Shown here one piece after another: positions 17,639 through 27,194 of a DNA stretch of 64,000 bases (within the stretch, counting starts at the first letter, position 1; each line of letters opens with the position of its first letter). The notes under the pieces were generated by a model. The model was not told the origin of the DNA and ran no database searches. It saw only the letters and a list, made by a program, of their open reading frames with translations. The position numbers were made by a program, and so were the translations under genes. Source of the stretch: Porphyromonas sp. COT-239 OH1446 (GTDB lineage: Bacteria; Bacteroidota; Bacteroidia; Bacteroidales; Porphyromonadaceae); assembly GCF_000768875.1 (NCBI RefSeq), contig NZ_JRAO01000016.1:29248-93247 (forward strand), written 5' to 3'.

Positions 17639-20600
17639 ATGAAAAAAGTCTTGCAAGGCCTCCTCCTGGGCTTCTGCGCCCTCCTCTCGACTCCTGCTCC
17701 TCTCGAGGCTCAGGATAGCCTATGCGTGAGCCAAGATAGCCTGCATCTGCCTAGTCATCTATTTGCTCGGGTAGACACTCTACAGATGCACCTATGGGCC
17801 GACAGCGTCCTCTCGAGCTTAAGCCTAGAGGAGCAGATCGGACAGCTCATCATGCCCATCATCTACCCCAGTAGCGATAGCCTACAGATCGGGCATGTCG
17901 AGGAGCGTATGGCACGAGGACACTGGGGCGGCATCCTCTATCAGAAGGGGTTGCTGCGAGAGCAGGTGGTGATGAACCATCGTCTACAGAGACAGAGCCG
18001 CATCCCCCTGCTCATTGCTCTGGACGGCGAGTGGGGGCTTTATATGCGTCTCAAGGATGCTCCTCGATATCCTCGTAATATGGGCCTAGGAAGGCAGAGC
18101 AACGGTCGCCTCCTCTATGACTATGGACGAGAGATCGCTCGGCAGTGCCGCCTCGTGGGCATCCATATCAACTTCGCCCCTGATGTCGATGTGAATATCA
18201 ACCCCAAGAACCCCGTGATCGGCACTCGCAGCTTCGGCGAAGATCCTCAGCGGGTGGCCTCCCTCTCCCTCTCCTATGCCCTGGGGCTGGAGGATGGGGG
18301 CATCCTCTCGGTGGCCAAGCACTTCCCAGGGCATGGCGATACGAATGAGGACTCGCACAAGACGCTACCCTTCGTCTCAGCCTCCCGAGAGCGTATGCAG
18401 GAGGTGGAGCTCTTCCCCTTCGCCCAGTACATACAGGCAGGGCTCGGGGGCATCATGACGGCCCACCTCAGAGTGCCCGCCTACGAACCCGAACCGATCC
18501 CCTCATCGCTCAGTGGGCGTATCTGTACGCAGCTGCTCCGTGAGGAGATGGGCTTCTCGGGGTTGACCTTCACCGATGGTCTCGAGATGAAGGGGGTATT
18601 CGGCGGCAAGACGGTAGACATAGGCGTGGCTGCCCTCAGAGCAGGCAATGACATCCTGCTCGGCCCTAGCGACCCAGATGCGATGCTCCAGAGCATTGCC
18701 GAGGCAGTCCGAAGAGGAGATCTCTCGGCCGACCTCATCCGTCAGAAGTGCCTCAAGGTACTCTACTACAAATATCGCCTTATCATCTCTCAGAGGGACG
18801 AGCGGGCTTCGGCCGCCGAGATCAAGCAGCTCATTTGGACTCGTGAGGCGGAGCAGCTGCAGAGCAGTCTGTGGAGTGCCTCCCTCACGGCTGCGATCCG
18901 TGATGCCAAGACCTTCGAGGAGATCGAGCGCAAGGGCTACAAGCGTGTGGCCCTGCTGGAGGTCGGCAAGAGCATCGCCCCCCAGTCGAGCCTCAAGGCC
19001 CTGGCCGCCTCGGGCATTCGCCTCGAGCGTATCGCCTGGCCTAGCCAGACGAGCGAGCAGGCCAAGGTGATGGCTCGCCTCAGCTCCTACCCTCTAGTGC
19101 TCGTCCATCTCTATAGCTCTCAGGGCATTCCCACCCAGTCGCTCTCGAGGCTCATGGCTACAACCCCCGTCGTAGTTGCCTACTTCGCTTCTCCCTATCG
19201 TCTCTCGGCCTCAGCCCCTTGGCTCGCCAAGAGTAAGGGCTTCATCTATGCCTACGAGGCTGTGCCCGAGGCCGCCGAGGCTGTAGTATCTCTGCTAGAC
19301 CCCGCAACCCCAGCCCAGACGAGGGCACAGAGCCCCACCAGGGTAGAGGACAAGGATGACCCCACGGCTCAGATGCCAGGGGCATTGCCCGAGAGTGCCA
19401 AGCCGAGGCGAGAGGCCGATCAGAGGGCACTCTCCAAGAGCTTCGGTCTCAGTCATCCCGAGCGTATCGACAGCCTTGCCCTGGAGGGCATACAGGAGGG
19501 GGCTTACCCTGGGTGTCAGATCTTCATCTGGCACCGAGGGCGGACGGTCTACAACAAAGCCTTCGGGACGCTGACGGGCGAGCTGGGTAGCCCTGCTGTC
19601 GAGCTCAGTACGGTCTACGATCTCGCCTCCGTTACCAAGGCCATTGCCACCACACCAGCTGTGATGCTGCTCGTTGGTCAGGGCAAGCTGCGCCTTGAGG
19701 GTCGAGTATCGAGCTATCTGCCCGAGTTTGCCCATACGCCTGTTGGGGCTATTCGCCTTCGAGAGCTACTGCTGCACCAGTCGGGCCTTGCACCAGGGAT
19801 CAATTTCTACACTGACCTCATCGCCCCCGATAGCTACGAGGGGGCTCTCTTGCGCTATCGCCCCTTCGACGGCGGGATTCCCCTGGTAGGTCGAGCTTGG
19901 GGTAACCCCAACTTTCGCTTCGACTCGACCTTTGTTGCCCGGCGGCCTAGCCCCGAATATCCGCTACAGATGGCCGAGGGGCTCTATCTCTCGGCACACT
20001 TTCGGGACAAGATGATCGAGCGGCTTGCTGAGGCCGAGGTGCGCCGCCGCAAACGCTACCGCTATAGCGACCTCAACTTCCTTCTGTTGCAACTCATTGT
20101 CGAGCGGGTGAGTGGCGAGCCGCTGGATCAGTTCGTTCAGCGTAGCCTCTTCTCCCCCGTCGGGGCGGCCCTCTATTACAATCCGCTCCAGAGGGGGCTC
20201 TCTCGAGAGAGTATCGCTCCAGCACAGAGGGATAGCTTCCTGCGCAAACAGATCGTCCGAGGCTATGTCGACGACGAGACGGCTGCCTGCCTCGGAGGGG
20301 TGGGAGGTAATGCAGGCCTTTTCGGCAATGCCTCCGAGGTCGGTAAGATGTGCCTGCTGCTGCTGAGGCAGGGCAAGTGGCAGAGCAAACAGGTCATCCC
20401 CCGCTCCGTAGTGCGTCGCTTCACGACGACGAGCAATACCGAGAAGACACGCTTCTTGGGCTTCGACCGACAACGCCCCCGAGGCACAACCCCGACGGCC
20501 GAGTCTGCCTCGCTACAGACCTACGGGCATCTAGGCTTCACTGGGACTTGTATCTGGATCGACCCCAAGCAGGAGCTGATCTTCGTCTTCCTCTCCAACC

Positions 20601-20695
20601 GTACCTACCCTAGCCGTGGCAATAGCAAGATCATTGACCTGCGCCTGCGCCCCATGCTGCACGAGCTAGCCTACGAGCTTGTTCGCTCTAGATAA
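17639..20695 (+). CDS. Glycoside hydrolase family 3 (NagZ-like) / class C beta-lactamase-type serine hydrolase fusion
   Basis: A 1018-residue exported two-enzyme protein with signal peptide MKKVLQGLLLGFCALLSTPA. The GH3 N-terminal domain (about 60-400) has the NagZ-type catalytic loop KHFPGHGDTNEDSH (227-240, with the His/Asp general acid-base pair), predicting release of N-acetylglucosamine from muropeptides. A GH3 C-terminal-like domain follows (about 400-560). Residues ~600-1018 are a penicillin-recognising hydrolase: Ser664-x-x-Lys667 (SVTK), Tyr809-Ser810-Asp811, and H964-L-G as third box. This end could be a peptidase or esterase. Such fusions exist in other Bacteroidota; substrate of the second domain is unknown. 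Confidence 0.9.
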   Translation: MKKVLQGLLLGFCALLSTPAPLEAQDSLCVSQDSLHLPSHLFARVDTLQMHLWADSVLSSLSLEEQIGQLIMPIIYPSSDSLQIGHVEERMARGHWGGILYQKGLLREQVVMNHRLQRQSRIPLLIALDGEWGLYMRLKDAPRYPRNMGLGRQSNGRLLYDYGREIARQCRLVGIHINFAPDVDVNINPKNPVIGTRSFGEDPQRVASLSLSYALGLEDGGILSVAKHFPGHGDTNEDSHKTLPFVSASRERMQEVELFPFAQYIQAGLGGIMTAHLRVPAYEPEPIPSSLSGRICTQLLREEMGFSGLTFTDGLEMKGVFGGKTVDIGVAALRAGNDILLGPSDPDAMLQSIAEAVRRGDLSADLIRQKCLKVLYYKYRLIISQRDERASAAEIKQLIWTREAEQLQSSLWSASLTAAIRDAKTFEEIERKGYKRVALLEVGKSIAPQSSLKALAASGIRLERIAWPSQTSEQAKVMARLSSYPLVLVHLYSSQGIPTQSLSRLMATTPVVVAYFASPYRLSASAPWLAKSKGFIYAYEAVPEAAEAVVSLLDPATPAQTRAQSPTRVEDKDDPTAQMPGALPESAKPRREADQRALSKSFGLSHPERIDSLALEGIQEGAYPGCQIFIWHRGRTVYNKAFGTLTGELGSPAVELSTVYDLASVTKAIATTPAVMLLVGQGKLRLEGRVSSYLPEFAHTPVGAIRLRELLLHQSGLAPGINFYTDLIAPDSYEGALLRYRPFDGGIPLVGRAWGNPNFRFDSTFVARRPSPEYPLQMAEGLYLSAHFRDKMIERLAEAEVRRRKRYRYSDLNFLLLQLIVERVSGEPLDQFVQRSLFSPVGAALYYNPLQRGLSRESIAPAQRDSFLRKQIVRGYVDDETAACLGGVGGNAGLFGNASEVGKMCLLLLRQGKWQSKQVIPRSVVRRFTTTSNTEKTRFLGFDRQRPRGTTPTAESASLQTYGHLGFTGTCIWIDPKQELIFVFLSNRTYPSRGNSKIIDLRLRPMLHELAYELVRSR

Positions 20696-20711
20696 TCATC
20701 TCTATCTGCCT

Positions 20712-21458
20712 ATGCAACAGATTGCTAAGCCTTCGTTTTGGACACCTGTGCGAGACTTCGCCCTCTTTGTTCGTCGCCCCAGTATCGGCCCTAGTCCCCT
20801 AACTGTCCCTTCGGCCTATAGGGCTATGGGGGTGCTCTTCCCCTTCAAATATCTCCTTTCGTTCGCAGTCGTCTTCGCCTCGACCCTCATGGTTGCGGCA
20901 GTGAATAGGGGTCTAGCCGAGGTCGTGAGCTATGCCCCTTGGCTCATGGTACTCCTAGTTGTCGGGGTCGCTCCGCTTATCGAGGAGGTTGCCTTCCGCC
21001 TCCCCCTACGCCCTCGGCCTCTGTGGCTTGGTCTCTCGGCCGCTGTCTTCTCCTACTACATCCTCACCCGGGGCTACTATGGGGTGGGCAACTTCGAGCT
21101 GCGCACAGCCCTCGTGCCCAGGCTACTCATCCCCCTGGCCCTCGGGCTCTTGATCGGGTTTCTCTCTCACTGGTTCTCGAGGCGATCTCGCTGCCTCTCG
21201 GGGGCGGAGGAGCTGCACGGTCGCCGCTTGACCTTTGTGGTCTATGCCCAGGCTCTGCTCTTTGGCTTCGTTCATATCTTCAACTATGATATGCCCCTTG
21301 AAGAGCAGCTGCTCCTTTGGCCCATCGTGGTCTTCCCGCAGCTCCTTGATGGCTTTGTTTATGGCTTCATGCGTTGCCGTTACGGTTTCTCTAGAGGGTT
21401 AGTGATGCACATGATTAACAATGCTATAGGTATCCTACCCACCCTTTTACTCTCCTAG
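20712..21458 (+). CDS. CPBP-family intramembrane metalloprotease
   Basis: A multi-pass membrane protein of 248 residues. The CPBP (Abi/RCE1-like) motifs are present: EEVAFR (Glu91, Glu92, Arg96) in the first catalytic helix, FGFVHIFNY in the next, and a final HMINNAIG. Substrate is unknown; relatives process prenylated proteins, bacteriocins or anti-sigma factors. An upstream ATG at 20679 would overlap the fusion gene by 17 bases; 20712 avoids this. Either is possible. Likely co-transcribed with the upstream gene. Confidence 0.85.
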   Translation: MQQIAKPSFWTPVRDFALFVRRPSIGPSPLTVPSAYRAMGVLFPFKYLLSFAVVFASTLMVAAVNRGLAEVVSYAPWLMVLLVVGVAPLIEEVAFRLPLRPRPLWLGLSAAVFSYYILTRGYYGVGNFELRTALVPRLLIPLALGLLIGFLSHWFSRRSRCLSGAEELHGRRLTFVVYAQALLFGFVHIFNYDMPLEEQLLLWPIVVFPQLLDGFVYGFMRCRYGFSRGLVMHMINNAIGILPTLLLS

Positions 21459-21554
21459 ATATCTCTAGGGTAATGGCTGGGGTTATAGAGGATGTAGCAG
21501 CTTTGGCTTCACCGAGAAAAATGTTTGGAGCTAGAGTGCATCGATGAAAATATA

Positions 21555-21562
21555 TATCTTTG
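21555..21562 (+). promoter_or_regulatory. Bacteroidota -7 box for the acyl-CoA ligase
   Basis: TATCTTTG inside an AT-rich patch, an exact TAnnTTTG, 78 bases before the ATG at 21640. A TTTG at 21524-21527 is 27 bases upstream, longer than usual. Confidence 0.5.
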
Positions 21563-21639
21563 CACACCTATAGCTATAGTGTGCTGCTTTTGATTGCGGT
21601 TTGGATAGATGGGCAGCACACTCGCAAGATATTCAACTC

Positions 21640-23328
21640 ATGATCAGCAAGAACTTTATCTCTCTCTACGAGGAGAGCTTTCGCAAGTACTGGGAGCATC
21701 CTGCCCTGAGCAATTACGAAGGAGCCACCTATACTTATCAGAGCCTAGCGCATCAGATTGCTCAGTGGCATATTACTTTCAAAGAGCTCTCCCTTGAGCC
21801 TCAAGACAAGATCGCTATCATGGCCAAGGATACAGCTGAGTGGTGTATCGCTTTCTTGGCCAGTATCACCTACGGGGCGGTGATTGTGCCTGTCCTGCAA
21901 GACTTTGCCCCTGCCGATGCCATGAGCATCATCGACCATTCGGAGGCTAAGCTGCTCTACATCAACCACGATCTATGGCAGCAGTTCGACCCCGCAGCGA
22001 TCCCCCAGGTACGCTCGGTCATCGATCTGCAGACCGCCGAGCCCCTCTATGACCGTCGGGGCATTGAGCCCCTCAGAGAGGCCCTCCAGGCTCGTCTAGG
22101 CCTCCGTTTCTCGGACTTCTCTCGAGAGGATGTTCGCTACTATCACACGCCCAATAGCGAGCTGCTCCTGCTGAACTATACCTCGGGTACTACGGGCTAC
22201 AGCAAGGGGGTCATGGTCTCGGCCAATAATATGGCTGGTAATGTTAGCTTTTGTATGGGTAAGGGGATTGTCTCGCCCCATGAGCGTCTGCTCTGCTTCT
22301 TGCCCCTGGCTCATACCTATAGCTGTATGATTAATATTCAGCTGGCTTTGGCCCAAGGAGTGCATGTTATCCTGCTAGGCAAGGCTCCTACACCCACTAT
22401 CTTGCGCAGAGCCCTCGCCGATATTAAGCCTCGTATTGTGGTTAGTGTCCCTCTGATTATTGAGAAGATCTACCACAATGCTATTGCACCCATTATTTCC
22501 ACACCCAAGGTTCGCCTCATGCTCAGCATTCCTCTAGTGCGTAACCTTGTGTATCGTAAGATCAAGACAAGGCTTATTGAGGGACTTGGTGGAGCTGCCG
22601 ACGAGATAATCGTCGGTGGGGCTGCCCTTAACCCCGAGATCGGTCGCTTCCTCAAGCGTATAGGCTTCCCCATCACGGTAGGTTATGGTATGACCGAGTG
22701 TGCTCCGCTGATCTCCTACTGTCCACCTCGAGAGTGGCGTCTAGGCTCTTGTGGGCAGGTGCTCGAGGGCTTCATGCAGGCCCGTATTGCCCCACTCGAG
22801 GGGGAGCACGATATGTCCCAGAGTAAGAGCTATTCGAAGGGGCATGCCCTCCCTGTGGGAGAAATCCAGGTTCGAGGGGAGAATGTCTGCCTCGGGTACT
22901 ACAAAAACGAGGAGCATACCCAAGCTCTCTTCACTGAAGATGGCTGGCTGCGCACAGGGGACCTCGGCAGCATGGACGCCGACAACTTCCTCTATATCAA
23001 AGGCCGCTCTAAGGCTATGCTGCTCAGTGGTAATGGGCAGAATATTTACCCCGAGGAGATCGAGTCCAAGATCAGTATGATCCCCTATGTCCTAGAGAGC
23101 CTCGTCGTGATGCGCCGTGGCCGTCTCGAGGCCATCATCGTGCCCAATACCCAGGCTATTGCCTCGGCAGGGATTGGTGAGGAGGAGGCCTGGGAGGTCA
23201 TTGCCGATCACCGAGCTATGCTCAATGATCAGTTAGGCTCTTATGAGAAGGTTCAACGCTTTGAGCGTCGGGACGAACCCTTCGAGAAGACCCCCAAGAT
23301 GAGCATCAAGCGTTTCCTCTACAAGTAG
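21640..23328 (+). CDS. Long-chain fatty-acid--CoA ligase (AMP-binding enzyme)
   Basis: A 562-residue ANL-superfamily enzyme that activates a fatty acid with ATP and CoA. Seen: the P-loop-like LLNYTSGTTGYSKGVMVSA, the A5 motif VGYGMTECAPLISY, the A7/A8 motifs GDLGSMD and IKGRSKAMLLSGNGQNIYPEEIE, and a C-terminal PFEKTPKMSIKRFLYK with the conserved Lys. The FadD15/AAE branch (membrane-associated, eukaryote-like) is more likely than E. coli FadD. The frame also allows a TTG at 21601; the ATG at 21640 gives the usual N-terminus MISKNFISLYEESF. Confidence 0.92.
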   Translation: MISKNFISLYEESFRKYWEHPALSNYEGATYTYQSLAHQIAQWHITFKELSLEPQDKIAIMAKDTAEWCIAFLASITYGAVIVPVLQDFAPADAMSIIDHSEAKLLYINHDLWQQFDPAAIPQVRSVIDLQTAEPLYDRRGIEPLREALQARLGLRFSDFSREDVRYYHTPNSELLLLNYTSGTTGYSKGVMVSANNMAGNVSFCMGKGIVSPHERLLCFLPLAHTYSCMINIQLALAQGVHVILLGKAPTPTILRRALADIKPRIVVSVPLIIEKIYHNAIAPIISTPKVRLMLSIPLVRNLVYRKIKTRLIEGLGGAADEIIVGGAALNPEIGRFLKRIGFPITVGYGMTECAPLISYCPPREWRLGSCGQVLEGFMQARIAPLEGEHDMSQSKSYSKGHALPVGEIQVRGENVCLGYYKNEEHTQALFTEDGWLRTGDLGSMDADNFLYIKGRSKAMLLSGNGQNIYPEEIESKISMIPYVLESLVVMRRGRLEAIIVPNTQAIASAGIGEEEAWEVIADHRAMLNDQLGSYEKVQRFERRDEPFEKTPKMSIKRFLYK

Positions 23329-23350
23329 ATATAGATCTCTATCCCCCCAA

Positions 23351-23387
23351 AGCCCCACGAATGCCGATGAGAGGTATTTGTGGGGCT
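23351..23387 (+). terminator. Terminator after the acyl-CoA ligase
   Basis: Arms AGCCCCAC (23351-23358) and GTGGGGCT (23380-23387), followed after a few bases by a T-rich stretch. It overlaps a possible TTG start at 23378 of the next frame and argues against that start. Confidence 0.65.
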
Positions 23388-23416
23388 ACTCTATTGCCCT
23401 TTTATTTCTCGTCCTT

Positions 23417-24319
23417 ATGTGGTTGGTTCTATCCTTTGTCTCCGCCGCCCTCCTGGGCCTCTATGATGTCAGCAAAAAGGTCGCTTTGAGGGAGAATGCC
23501 GTTATTCCTGTACTCTTTGCTACCACGTTGGTGTCGAGTTTGATCTTCTTGCCCTTCATCTTGATCTCTAGGCTGAGTCCTGAGACTCTAGGCCCTGAGG
23601 GGCTACTCTACGTCCCTAGCGCAGGGCTAGAGGCCCATGGGCTGATCTTCCTCAAGAGCATCATCGTCCTGAGCTCTTGGCTCTTGGGCTACCTAGGGAT
23701 GAAGCATTTGCCCCTCACCCTCGTTGGCCCGATCAATGCGACTCGCCCCGTGATGGTGCTCCTTGGGGCTATGCTCCTCTTCGGTGAGCGGCTCAACCTC
23801 TACCAATGGATAGGGGTTGGTTGTGCCCTCCTCTCCCTTTGGCTGCTGAGCCTCTCAGGCAAGCGCGAGGGGGTGAGCTTCACCTCGAATAGGTGGATCA
23901 TCTGCGTCTTCGGGGCTGCCCTCCTTGGGGCTGCCAGCGGCCTCTATGATCGCTATCTGCTCCGGGAGCTCCCTCCGATGCTCGTACAGTCCTGGTATAG
24001 CCTCTATCAAGTCCTGCTGATGGGCCCCTTGCTGTGGTCCCTCTGGCACAAGCGGGCAGGCTCGACTCCACTCTCTTGGCATCCTGCGATCATCCTGATC
24101 CCGATCTTCCTCTCACTGGCCGACTTCGCCTATTTTATGGCCCTTGCAGAGACCGAGTCGATGATCTCGGTTGTCTCCATGATCCGCCGAGGTAGCGTAG
24201 TCGTCTCGTTCGCCTGTGGAGCCTGGGTATTGGAAGAGAAGAACCTAAAGGCTAAGGCTCTAGATCTCCTACTCATCTTGATCGGGATGGTCTTCCTCTA
24301 TCTCGGTTCGAGAGGCTAG
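23417..24319 (+). CDS. EamA/DMT-family permease
   Basis: A 300-residue inner-membrane protein with about ten hydrophobic helices in two repeats, the drug/metabolite transporter layout. The start at 23417 gives MWLVLSFVSAALLGLYDVSKK, the N-terminus I expect for Bacteroidota members; the longer TTG-started frame from 23378 would begin inside the preceding hairpin. Motifs such as GPINATRPVMVLLGAMLLFGERL and MIRRGSVVVSFACGAWVLEEKNLK are typical of EamA repeats. Substrate is unknown. Confidence 0.85.
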   Translation: MWLVLSFVSAALLGLYDVSKKVALRENAVIPVLFATTLVSSLIFLPFILISRLSPETLGPEGLLYVPSAGLEAHGLIFLKSIIVLSSWLLGYLGMKHLPLTLVGPINATRPVMVLLGAMLLFGERLNLYQWIGVGCALLSLWLLSLSGKREGVSFTSNRWIICVFGAALLGAASGLYDRYLLRELPPMLVQSWYSLYQVLLMGPLLWSLWHKRAGSTPLSWHPAIILIPIFLSLADFAYFMALAETESMISVVSMIRRGSVVVSFACGAWVLEEKNLKAKALDLLLILIGMVFLYLGSRG

Positions 24320-24447
24320 GGGAGAGCTATCCCTTTACCTTCTAGATCCAGGCCTAACAGCCGAGCTCTTCTAGTCTTGGCTAGCGAGGGGGATTAAGTC
24401 GATCTTTTGCAGCAGACTACCCTTAGGGGCTAATCTTTTTATAAGGG

Positions 24448-24482
24448 TTTGGTGTTATCTACCTTAATATTTCCTACTTTTG
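24448..24482 (+). promoter_or_regulatory. Promoter of the methylmalonyl-CoA epimerase gene
   Basis: TTTG (24448-24451) and TACTTTTG (24475-24482), an exact TAnnTTTG, separated by 23 bases, slightly longer than the usual 19-21. The start codon follows 64 bases later. Confidence 0.5.
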
Positions 24483-24546
24483 TCGGAGATAAGGCCTGGG
24501 AGATACCTAGGCTGTACCGCTTAATTCATTGAACAAATAGAGAACT

Positions 24547-24957
24547 ATGAACCTTTCGCACATTGAGCATCTAGGGATTGCTGTCAAGAGCATTGAGGAG
24601 TCTCTTCCCTACTACGAAGAGATCTTGGGTTTGAAGTGTTACAACATCGAAGTGGTTGAAGACCAGAAGGTCAAGACTGCTTTCTTCAAGGTCGGTCAGA
24701 CAAAGATCGAGCTGCTGGAGGCTACTAGCCCCGAGAGTACGATCGCTAAGTTCATCGAGAAGCGTGGGGAAGGCATCCACCACATCGCCTTCGCTGTACC
24801 CGACACGGACGAGGCTCTTCGTGAGATGGAGTCAAAGGGTGTCCAGCTGATTGACAAGCATTCTCGTAAGGGGGCAGAGGGGCTCAACATTGCCTTCATC
24901 CACCCCAAGAGCTCTCGAGGTGTACTGACAGAGTTCTGCGACTGCAAGCAAAAGTAA
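24547..24957 (+). CDS. mce: Methylmalonyl-CoA epimerase
   Basis: A 136-residue vicinal-oxygen-chelate protein that interconverts (S)- and (R)-methylmalonyl-CoA. Two VOC repeats are visible: IEHLGIAVKSIEESLPYYEEILGL with a metal His, and GEGIHHIAFAVPDTDEAL with the second His pair; the metal Glu is expected in the C-terminal GVLTEFCD. It stands just before the decarboxylase genes, which use its product in propionate formation. A hairpin lies between it and the next gene. Confidence 0.95.
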   Translation: MNLSHIEHLGIAVKSIEESLPYYEEILGLKCYNIEVVEDQKVKTAFFKVGQTKIELLEATSPESTIAKFIEKRGEGIHHIAFAVPDTDEALREMESKGVQLIDKHSRKGAEGLNIAFIHPKSSRGVLTEFCDCKQK

Positions 24958-24968
24958 TCGCTATGTGC

Positions 24969-25011
24969 AGAGACCATAGAGGCCATAAATACAAAGGCCT
25001 CTACGGTCTCT
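24969..25011 (+). terminator. Hairpin after mce
   Basis: A 15-bp stem with one mismatch (24969-24984 with 24996-25011; AGAGACC and TAGAGGCC arm parts) with a weak T-run after it. It may be an attenuating terminator between mce and the decarboxylase genes. Confidence 0.65.
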
Positions 25012-25096
25012 CTTACTTTGTGCCTCTCCTACAGTGAGGGTGGGGCATGGGGTTTTGGGGTATTGAACAATCAACAAACAATATAAACAAAGAACT

Positions 25097-26650
25097 ATGA
25101 GCGTTCAGTTAGAAAAGATTAAGGAGCTCATCCAGCTCCGTGCCACAGCACACATGGGTGGTGGTCAGAAGCGTATAGATAGTCAGCACGCCAAGGGCAA
25201 GTACACCGCCCGTGAGCGTATTGCTATCTTGCTTGACGAAGGGAGCTTCGAGGAGATCGACACTTTTGTGCTGCACCGCAGTACCAACTTCGGGATTGAT
25301 AAGACTAAGTTCCTCGGCGATGGCGTGGTAACTGGCTATGGTACGATCGATGGCCGCCTCGTGTATGTATTCGCTCAGGACTTCACCGTCTTTGGTGGTG
25401 CTCTCTCTGAGATGATGTCATCCAAGATCTGCAAGGTCATGCAGTTGGCCATGCAGCAGGGTGCTCCTGTGATTGGCCTCAACGACTCGGGTGGTGCTCG
25501 TATCCAGGAGGGTATCAATGCGCTGCAGGGCTATGGCGACATCTTCCAAAATAATATCATGGCCTCTGGGGTAGTGCCTCAGATCTCAGCGATCTTCGGC
25601 CCTTGTGCCGGTGGTGCTGTGTACTCTCCTGCATTGACCGACTTTAATATCATGGTCAAGGGCTCTAGCTACATGTTCCTCACTGGCCCTAAGGTCGTGA
25701 AGACTGTAACGGGTGAGGATGTTACTCAGGAGCAGCTTGGTGGTGCTAGTGTACATGCCAGCAAGAGTGGTGTAGCCCACTTCGCCGTGGAGAATGAGGA
25801 CGAGGGGATCCGCCTCATCCGTCATCTCCTCAGCTTCATCCCCCAGAACAATATGGAGGATGCTCCTATGACTGAGTGCACAGACCCTATCGATCGTGTA
25901 GAGGATCTGCTCAATGAGATCATCCCTGATCAGCCTAACCGTGGGTACAATATGTACGAGGTGATCGGTGCTATCGTGGACAATGGAGAGTTCCTTGAGA
26001 TCCACAGAGACTATGCCAAGAATATCATCATTGGCTTTGCGCGCTTCAACGGCCAAAGCGTGGGGATCGTGGCTAATCAACCTCTCGTGATGGCTGGTGC
26101 TCTCGATAGTAATGCCTCTCGCAAGGCTGCTCGCTTTGTTCGCTTCTGTGATGCCTTCAATATCCCTCTCGTAACGCTAGTAGACGTGCCTGGATTCCTC
26201 CCAGGTACGGGTCAGGAGTACAATGGTGTGATCGTACATGGTGCTAAGCTCCTCTACGCCTATGGGGAGGCTACTGTGCCCAAGATCACTGTTACGCTGC
26301 GTAAATCCTATGGTGGTGCTTACATCGTAATGAGCTCGAAGCATCTACGCTCGGATGTGAACTACGCATGGCCAAGCGCAGAGATTGCCGTTATGGGCCC
26401 AAGTGGTGCTGTAGAGGTGATCTTCGCTAAGGAGGTTGCTGCTGCAGAGAACCCCGCCGAGGCTGCTATGCAGAAAGAGGAAGAGTACCGCAAGGCCTTC
26501 GCCAACCCATACAACGCTGCCTCCTATGGCTTCATGGATGATGTAATCGAGCCTCGTAATACTCGCTTCCGCATCATCCGTGCCCTTGAGCAGCTGCGCA
26601 CGAAGAAGCAGTCGATCCCTGCTAAGAAGCACGACAACCTGCCTCTCTAA
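25097..26650 (+). CDS. mmdA: Methylmalonyl-CoA decarboxylase carboxyltransferase subunit
   Basis: A 517-residue crotonase-fold carboxyltransferase of the PccB/MmdA type that moves the carboxyl group of methylmalonyl-CoA to the biotin of the carrier subunit. Seen: [25 protein letters not shown] at the N-terminus, the oxyanion glycine pair in [11 protein letters not shown] and [14 protein letters not shown], and [17 protein letters not shown] with [12 protein letters not shown] in the second half. The neighbours (gamma, small, biotin carrier and beta subunits) show that it belongs to the Na+-pumping decarboxylase and not to a cytosolic propionyl-CoA carboxylase. Confidence 0.95.
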   Translation: MSVQLEKIKELIQLRATAHMGGGQKRIDSQHAKGKYTARERIAILLDEGSFEEIDTFVLHRSTNFGIDKTKFLGDGVVTGYGTIDGRLVYVFAQDFTVFGGALSEMMSSKICKVMQLAMQQGAPVIGLNDSGGARIQEGINALQGYGDIFQNNIMASGVVPQISAIFGPCAGGAVYSPALTDFNIMVKGSSYMFLTGPKVVKTVTGEDVTQEQLGGASVHASKSGVAHFAVENEDEGIRLIRHLLSFIPQNNMEDAPMTECTDPIDRVEDLLNEIIPDQPNRGYNMYEVIGAIVDNGEFLEIHRDYAKNIIIGFARFNGQSVGIVANQPLVMAGALDSNASRKAARFVRFCDAFNIPLVTLVDVPGFLPGTGQEYNGVIVHGAKLLYAYGEATVPKITVTLRKSYGGAYIVMSSKHLRSDVNYAWPSAEIAVMGPSGAVEVIFAKEVAAAENPAEAAMQKEEEYRKAFANPYNAASYGFMDDVIEPRNTRFRIIRALEQLRTKKQSIPAKKHDNLPL

Positions 26651-26671
26651 TTGATGTAATAGTATTCAGTT

Positions 26672-27172
26672 ATGAATATCCATCGCAAAACTGGTCGCCT
26701 GGCCGCAGGGCTGCTGCTTGTAGCAGCTCTGCCTCAGGTGGTCTGGGCTCAGGGCTCTAGAGCCGATGAGCTGCTCGTAAATGATGCCAATGGCTTTATC
26801 CTGACGAGTACTGCGGTGCTGGTAGTCTTCTCTGCACTGGTGATGCTGGTGATTGTCTTCTCTCTGACAGGAAGGCTGATGCATCGGCTCTCTCAGCGTA
26901 AGGCGAAGGACTCTAAGTCCAGCACTCATGCTGGATGTTCACCCTCTAGCTCCTCAGCCGCCCCCAATGGGGAGGCGATGGTCGCCATTGCTTTGGCTCT
27001 AGATGCGGCCCGCCATGAGGCCAGCGACGAGACTGTCGTTGCGATCTCTATGGCTCTGCGCACCTATTTAGAGCAGCAGCATGACCAGGAGAGCTTCGTG
27101 CTCACGCTCAACCCTTATCGGCGGACAGCGTGGAATGCTCGTAGCTTGGGTATGCGCCAGTACAATTACTAA
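26672..27172 (+). CDS. Na+-pump decarboxylase gamma subunit (OadG-like) with C-terminal extension
   Basis: A 166-residue membrane anchor protein. An apparent signal or first helix (LAAGLLLVAALPQVVWAQ) is followed by the single OadG helix (about residues 44-66, FILTSTAVLVVFSALVMLVIVFSLTG) and a basic/Ser-rich linker. The last ~65 residues (MVAIALALDA... to the end) resemble the whole small protein encoded next: both share HDQESFVLT and an adjacent Arg/Trp stretch. It starts 21 bases after the carboxyltransferase gene. Confidence 0.85.
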   Translation: MNIHRKTGRLAAGLLLVAALPQVVWAQGSRADELLVNDANGFILTSTAVLVVFSALVMLVIVFSLTGRLMHRLSQRKAKDSKSSTHAGCSPSSSSAAPNGEAMVAIALALDAARHEASDETVVAISMALRTYLEQQHDQESFVLTLNPYRRTAWNARSLGMRQYNY

Positions 27173-27194
27173 TCATCTTACCCTAGACACAGAG

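Noticed and set aside
23378..23416. TTG start for the EamA-type permease
   Set aside because: It lies inside the terminator hairpin of the preceding gene, and the ATG at 23417 gives the usual N-terminus.
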